Shown: positions 5,781 through 9,675 of the stretch, piece after piece
Position numbering within the stretch: position 1 is the stretch's first letter
Layout: every line of letters begins with the position of its first letter
The notes under the pieces: model-generated
What the model saw: only the letters and a program-made list of their open reading frames with translations
Database searches by the model: none
Told to the model about the DNA's origin: nothing
Source: Ruminococcus flavefaciens
GTDB taxonomy: Bacteria > Bacillota > Clostridia > Oscillospirales > Ruminococcaceae
NCBI GenBank assembly: GCA_002350065.1
Contig: DEDQ01000045.1
Span: forward strand, 19,250 to 28,924
Direction of reading: 5' to 3'
Length of the DNA: 9,675 nt
Translations under genes and position numbers: made by a program

Positions 5781-7214
5781 TCAATCCCGCGACTCACTGC
5801 GTCTGTCGCTTTTCGGGTGTCTCTCGTAGTATTCCTTCTTGTCTGTGTACATATTCTCGTCTGCCACTCTCATCGCTGCCCTGATATCACAGCCAGATGT
5901 TACATAATTGCATCCGACAGCAAGGCTCACATCATTCGACATATCCATATGCGCCCGCAGCGCCTCTACCTTTTTATAAAATCCTTCTTCCGTGCAGTTT
6001 GTTACGATAACTACAAATTCGTCTCCGCCCGCACGGTATATCTCGTCTTCTACAAATATCTCCTGCAACAGGATACCTGCCTTTTTCAGCAGAATGTCTC
6101 CTGCGCTGTGGCCCTGTGTATCGTTCATCGTCTTTAATTCGTTCAGGTCAGTGAATATGACTCCAAACGGAACGGAAATGTATTCCTCTCCGTTTACGAT
6201 GCCGGTTACGCGGTTGTTCATGGCGTTTCTGTTCTGTACGCCCGTCAGGATATCCGTGAATCCGAAAAATTCCAGCCGCTTGACCATGTTGTAATTCGCT
6301 ATCTGCGAGGACAGGAAGTAGGTTGTCAGCTCAAGTATCTCCTTTATCTGGAATACCATGTCTGTATCATAATTCGTCGCCCAGATAAATCCCATTATCT
6401 CGCCGTTGTACTGGAGCGGGAACATAACTACGCTCCTTACGCCCGCTTCATCAAGCGTCTGCCACCACATATGGTTGACCTCGCTGATGTACTTCATGTC
6501 GTCTTCGTCCTTGATGATGATGCAGTCGCTCTCGCCAAGCGTTTCAAGCCACGATAAGGCAAGGTCATAAAAATTGATGAAATCCGTCGCCGTTTTCAGC
6601 GTGCTCTTTTCCCTGACGCTTTTCGCAAGTATCGAACAGGTGCCGTTGCTTGGATTCAGAAGCATTATCGTGCATACCTCCGCCTTGCACAGCTCACGGA
6701 TATCGTGCACGACTTCCGAAAGCGTCGAGCTGAAATCCTTTGTGCCGTGAAGCTTTATACAGGTGCGCAGCACCTCGTCAGAGGCTCCCGGTGAATGAGA
6801 GGAGGTCAGACAAACACGGGCTGCATCCGATAATTGAGTCGAATATGCACAGTAGTATGTGTTGCCTTCCTCATAATCAAGCGGTATCACAAACACATTG
6901 AACCACATATCAAGCTTGCTCGGGTGAACAAATGTGTGGATAGGCTCCTTCAATACTGCCGCCCTGTAGCAGATGTCTTCAAAATTCGGGTCCTTCGGTA
7001 TGTAATCTGAATACAGCGAGTTGGGGATAAACTTGATATCACCTGTCATTCGCATACCGCGAACGACCTCGTATTTCGGATGCTCTATGACTTCGATGTA
7101 TTTCCTGTTGCCTGCAACGATACGTATCTCACCGCATTTACCGTCCGGAGTTTTTTCAACGGATAAGATGCTTGTCATTGGATAGTAGCTGTCTGCAACC
7201 TTCTGAAAATCCAT
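5781..7214 (-). CDS. Soluble PAS/GAF-like sensor diguanylate cyclase (GGDEF)
   Basis: 477 residues without membrane segments. Residues 1-130 look like a PAS-type sensor fold, about 150-305 like a GAF domain (ICKAEVCTIMLL-type core strand, SVVMFPLQYNGEIMGFIWA), both by pattern only. The C-terminal GGDEF domain (about 315-465) keeps FTDLNELKTMND (354-365, metal Asp356), QGHSAGD and an intact signature AGGDEF (395-400), so it should condense two GTP into c-di-GMP. The inhibitory I-site RxxD is absent: the slot reads FVED (387-390), so product feedback through that site is not expected. The start has AAGGAG five bases upstream. The C-terminus is a charged tail (RHPKSDRRSESRD). It is the only apparently active synthase here, flanked by two phosphodiesterase genes in the same direction. 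Confidence 0.9.
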   Translation of the reverse strand: MDFQKVADSYYPMTSILSVEKTPDGKCGEIRIVAGNRKYIEVIEHPKYEVVRGMRMTGDIKFIPNSLYSDYIPKDPNFEDICYRAAVLKEPIHTFVHPSKLDMWFNVFVIPLDYEEGNTYYCAYSTQLSDAARVCLTSSHSPGASDEVLRTCIKLHGTKDFSSTLSEVVHDIRELCKAEVCTIMLLNPSNGTCSILAKSVREKSTLKTATDFINFYDLALSWLETLGESDCIIIKDEDDMKYISEVNHMWWQTLDEAGVRSVVMFPLQYNGEIMGFIWATNYDTDMVFQIKEILELTTYFLSSQIANYNMVKRLEFFGFTDILTGVQNRNAMNNRVTGIVNGEEYISVPFGVIFTDLNELKTMNDTQGHSAGDILLKKAGILLQEIFVEDEIYRAGGDEFVVIVTNCTEEGFYKKVEALRAHMDMSNDVSLAVGCNYVTSGCDIRAAMRVADENMYTDKKEYYERHPKSDRRSESRD

Positions 7215-7240
7215 AAAAACTCCTTCCTGCGCCGGAATAT

Positions 7241-7256
7241 CTGCGTTCTGACGCAG
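7241..7256 (-). other. Intergenic hairpin between the membrane PDE and the cyclase gene
   Basis: A perfect 6-bp stem CTGCGT/ACGCAG with a 4-nt loop lies in the 75-nt gap between these genes. On the minus-strand mRNA it has AAAA on its 5' side and no U-run on its 3' side, so it should not stop the operon transcript. Read on the plus strand it is followed by TTTT and might halt antisense transcription. Confidence 0.35.
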
Positions 7257-7289
7257 TTTTCATATTATCCTTGTCATGTATCGTCTTTG

Positions 7290-9221
7290 TCAGCCTGCAA
7301 GTCTCTTGCAGTAGGCGATGAATTCCCTGTCAGGAAGCGGCTTTGAGAAGTAATAGCCCTGTATCAGATTTCCGCCGAACGATGTGATGATGTCCAGCTG
7401 CTCCTTCGTCTCTACGCCCTCCTGCAATACCTGCAGCTTGATAGATTTAAGCTGATTCACCGTTATCATCAGGAAATCCATGCCCTCCTGATCCGTCGCC
7501 TTCCAGAGCAGCGACTTGTCTATCTTTACCGTTCTGTAGTTGTTGGACATGAGATTCGCAAGATTGGAATAGCCTGTTCCGTAATCGTCCATAGAAAATG
7601 TGAAGCCATATTCCCGAAGCTGTTTCAGGGTCTCCTCGAAAATGCCGTTCCGGAATACGTCTACAGTCTCGGTCAGCTCGAGATTTATAAACGAGACGGG
7701 TATATTGTATTTTTGCAGTATCCTTGCGAATTTCTGCACTATATTCGCGTCGCCGAGCTGATACGGCGAAACGTTCAGCTCTATCCACTCGATGCCGTAT
7801 TGCTCGGGGTGATAATCTGCACAGAATTCGCAGACCTTCTCCAGCACTATCTCGCCAAGTGCTGAGATGAGTCCGTATTCCTCAGCCGCACTTATAAATT
7901 CATCAGGCGGTATGAAGCCAAGCTCCGGGTCGTCCATTCTGACAAGCGCCTCCGCCGAAACGATAGACTGAGTATCAACTGACCATATCGGCTGATAATA
8001 TACGAGGAATGACCGGTTCTCACAGGCTCGCCGTACAGCATTGAGCATCCTCGTGCGCTTGCGGAGGATATCTACGTCCTTGTGGTCGCGCAGCACTACG
8101 TTGGAATCCGTAAAATTCAGATTCCTGCCACGGTGGAATACAGAATCCAGCGTAACACTGTCTACATCGTCCGGAAGATGTATTACCGTTACCAATGCAT
8201 TGAAGTAAACCTTCTTTTCACCGACAGACCAGCTTTGATTGAACATCGCTTCCAGCGCGATAAGGAAGTCGTTTTCTACGATGCTGTAATCCTTGACGCT
8301 GCTTCTGTCCAGCATCACTGCGTACTTTTCCGCGCTGTATGCATAGACATTGTGATGTCCTACCTTTTTTGACAGCTTTTCGCAGACACTACGGAATGCC
8401 GCTGCCTTTTCTTCGCCGGAAAGCGTGCTGAGAAGCTGCTCTGTGTTTACAAGCGAGACAGCGATAAGCGTCATCTCTCTTTTCAGGTCGCACGCCGTTT
8501 TGTAGTAGTCAAGAAATTCCTTTCGCTTGTAAACATTCAGGTCGGGGTCAACTTCAAGACTCGCATTCTCAAAAACTATCGCCATCAGCGTCAGCATGAG
8601 CGCTTCTGTAAAAAGCTGTATCTGAAGCTGGCGGAAAATCATCTGTATAACGATACCGGCTACTACTACTCCAAGTCCCGAAAGCAGACAGCCTACCTTC
8701 CTCTTGGGTATGAATACGACATTTTTCAGAAGCCCTGCTATCGTCTGGATAAGATACATCGCACTAAGAAAATGCAAAAGCAGAAATGCTTTTCCACGGG
8801 TATAATTGCAGTCTGCATCATAGTAGAACAGGAAATGCAGGAAAAAATTCGCCGCTATCAGCAGCGCTGTGACCGCCGCAGGGATACTGTAAAATATATA
8901 ATTCTTTTTGTGCCAGTTCATAAGATATCCGCTGATACACTGAATGTACAGTCCGAATATGCACATCGTCAGCACATTGACAAAAAAGTATGTATTGATT
9001 GCGATATTCGCTGCAAACGGGTATCCCGCTGCTGCAAAAGCTCCGGCTGAGATGTTGCTCAGGCTTCCGGTAAAGACACAGCCGCAAAGAATAGCGTACA
9101 AAGTGTGCTTAAAGTGCTTGATGCGCTTCGTCATCGCAAAGTACAAGATGCAGCAGACACTCAGCATCACTGCGGCTATATCATAGGAATTATTATATAT
9201 CATGCCCGTCACATCGCTCAT
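7290..9221 (-). CDS. 7-TM membrane protein with degenerate GGDEF and active EAL domain (c-di-GMP phosphodiesterase)
   Basis: 643 residues. About seven hydrophobic segments (near 15-30, 40-60, 70-98, 110-133, 145-163, 175-197, 203-220) form a membrane input module. A degenerate GGDEF domain follows (about 230-390): its signature position reads YSAEKY (295-300), so it has no cyclase activity. The EAL domain (about 395-640) is intact: EAL Glu424, LNVS Asn483, ELTE 515-518, DDYG Asp545/Asp546, K-I-D Lys566, EGVE Glu601 and QGY Gln621, so c-di-GMP hydrolysis under control of a membrane signal is expected. The start is doubtful: AAGGAG touches the ATG at 9221 with no spacer, whereas an in-frame GTG at 9212 has an ideal 9-nt distance; I keep 9221 as the outer limit. 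It is the first gene of the three-gene c-di-GMP operon, behind a structured leader. Confidence 0.9.
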   Translation of the reverse strand: MSDVTGMIYNNSYDIAAVMLSVCCILYFAMTKRIKHFKHTLYAILCGCVFTGSLSNISAGAFAAAGYPFAANIAINTYFFVNVLTMCIFGLYIQCISGYLMNWHKKNYIFYSIPAAVTALLIAANFFLHFLFYYDADCNYTRGKAFLLLHFLSAMYLIQTIAGLLKNVVFIPKRKVGCLLSGLGVVVAGIVIQMIFRQLQIQLFTEALMLTLMAIVFENASLEVDPDLNVYKRKEFLDYYKTACDLKREMTLIAVSLVNTEQLLSTLSGEEKAAAFRSVCEKLSKKVGHHNVYAYSAEKYAVMLDRSSVKDYSIVENDFLIALEAMFNQSWSVGEKKVYFNALVTVIHLPDDVDSVTLDSVFHRGRNLNFTDSNVVLRDHKDVDILRKRTRMLNAVRRACENRSFLVYYQPIWSVDTQSIVSAEALVRMDDPELGFIPPDEFISAAEEYGLISALGEIVLEKVCEFCADYHPEQYGIEWIELNVSPYQLGDANIVQKFARILQKYNIPVSFINLELTETVDVFRNGIFEETLKQLREYGFTFSMDDYGTGYSNLANLMSNNYRTVKIDKSLLWKATDQEGMDFLMITVNQLKSIKLQVLQEGVETKEQLDIITSFGGNLIQGYYFSKPLPDREFIAYCKRLAG

Positions 9222-9380
9222 CTCCTTGTCTGTGGAGGCTGCGGCAAAGCCTGCTCCGGGTGCCGCGCTCCCACATTCGTTAACTGAATGCTCTGATACA
9301 CACTGTGGTTTTTCCGTTCACGGCTCCTGAAAGCTTCCCGCTTTTTTACTATGCCGCGCCCGGCTATATAAACTTTGTAT
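9222..9380 (-). promoter_or_regulatory. Structured leader of the c-di-GMP operon, candidate cis-regulatory RNA
   Basis: The predicted transcript start near 9380 leaves about 160 nt before the first gene. The octamer GCGCGGCA (RNA sense) occurs twice (9352-9359 and 9261-9268), and UGCCGC at 9241-9246 can pair with either copy, giving two exclusive folds. Other stems are AAAGC-GGGAA-GCUUU, CCG-UGAA-CGG and CAUUC/GAAUG. CCUCC near 9232-9236 can pair with the AAGGAG ribosome binding site (9222-9227). I do not recognise a c-di-GMP-I or c-di-GMP-II riboswitch consensus, so no class is named. Confidence 0.4.
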
Positions 9381-9386
9381 ATACTT

Positions 9387-9415
9387 ATTATACGACATTA
9401 TGAACCGAAAGTCAA
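9387..9415 (-). promoter_or_regulatory. Sigma-A promoter of the c-di-GMP turnover operon
   Basis: On the minus strand TTGACT (9410-9415), a 17-bp spacer and TATAAT (9387-9392) give 11 of 12 consensus positions. It lies about 160 bp upstream of the first gene and implies a long leader starting near 9380. Confidence 0.85.
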
Positions 9416-9675
9416 TGTACAATGCGCATAATGTGTTCTCTGAAACTTTGAGCATATCGCAGTTTCTGCCCTCCCGGCTTTTCACTGATCCCGTCCGCAG
9501 CCGCAATTACTGCGGTTTCTGCTATCTCTCGTCATTTTGGCTATTCAGCATAAATTTTATTCACCAAACACTTGAATTATCATTCGTTTTGTGCTATAAT
9601 GTATGGTGAGATCCCTGCATATACACTATGTCACCAGATGTAAATGATATGGGATATTAAGGCAACACCGCACAA
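9416..9675. other. Right-edge intergenic region between opposing promoters
   Basis: No gene is supported in these 260 bp. The stretch carries a hairpin with CCGCA/TGCGG (9501-9505/9511-9515), lengthened by GCAG/CTGC across a 3-nt bulge, then a plus-strand promoter (9572-9600). After it the sequence GGTGA/TCACC and ATCCC/GGGAT pairs suggest a folded start of an outgoing transcript. The last 15 bases, GGCAACACCGCACAA, look like the beginning of another element, which cannot be judged here. Confidence 0.6.
9572..9600 (+). promoter_or_regulatory. Plus-strand sigma-A promoter reading out of the window
   Basis: TTGAAT (9572-9577), a 17-bp spacer and TATAAT (9595-9600), with TGC directly before the -10 (extended -10). 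Transcription should begin near 9607 and leave the window. It shares the string TGTGCTATAAT with the unit-B promoter. Its gene lies beyond the right edge. Confidence 0.75.

Noticed and set aside
5764..5784. TTG start overlapping the cyclase stop codon
   Set aside because: No SD at a usable distance; the ATG at 5763 has AGGAG six bases upstream.
7241..7260. Terminator between the first two genes of the c-di-GMP operon
   Set aside because: The T-run follows the stem only on the plus strand; on the coding strand there is no U-tract, and the downstream gene continues the same set.
9318..9506. 62-codon minus-strand frame upstream of the membrane phosphodiesterase
   Set aside because: It runs over the promoter at 9387-9415 and ends in the leader; no ribosome binding site or recognisable motif.

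Overview
The window looks like a low-to-mid GC Firmicute of the clostridial (Ruminococcaceae-like) type. This rests on strong AGGAG-type ribosome binding sites, near-perfect sigma-A promoters (TTGACA-N17-TATAAT), an ER-type (SipW-like) signal peptidase and several two-domain cyclic-di-GMP proteins. The taxonomic statement is inference; no marker gene is present. All recognisable genes (seven) lie on the minus strand, in two consecutive transcription units read from right to left.

Unit A (promoter about 9387-9415, genes 9221 to 4072) is a cyclic-di-GMP turnover operon. It encodes a 7-TM membrane protein with a degenerate GGDEF and an intact EAL domain, a soluble sensor-GGDEF diguanylate cyclase with an intact GGDEF motif, and a soluble sensor protein with a degenerate GGDEF (GGDTF) and an intact EAL domain. 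One apparent synthase thus lies between two apparent phosphodiesterases. A leader of about 160 nt with mutually exclusive pairings precedes it, and a G.U-containing stem-loop just after the last gene is the likely terminator.

Unit B (promoter 3578-3606, genes 3526 to beyond the left edge) begins with a stand-alone EAL-fold protein that has lost nearly all catalytic residues. It continues with a membrane-anchored TasA-like surface protein, a SipW-like signal peptidase with an unusual acidic Pro/Glu/Ala-rich cytoplasmic tail, and a membrane-anchored McrB-like AAA+ ATPase cut by the window edge. Spacings of 21-57 nt and good SD sites make these four genes look like one operon. My inference is a surface-protein export and remodelling module whose first gene is a c-di-GMP-pathway-derived regulator, placed next to the enzymes that set c-di-GMP.

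Between the units (3607-4071) lies the most striking non-coding structure: six perfect inverted repeats (stems of 8-20 bp) placed almost end to end from 3702 to 3924, with imperfect terminal inverted repeats outside them. This could be a MITE-like element or a highly structured RNA. At the right edge (9416-9675) there is a plus-strand consensus promoter firing out of the window.
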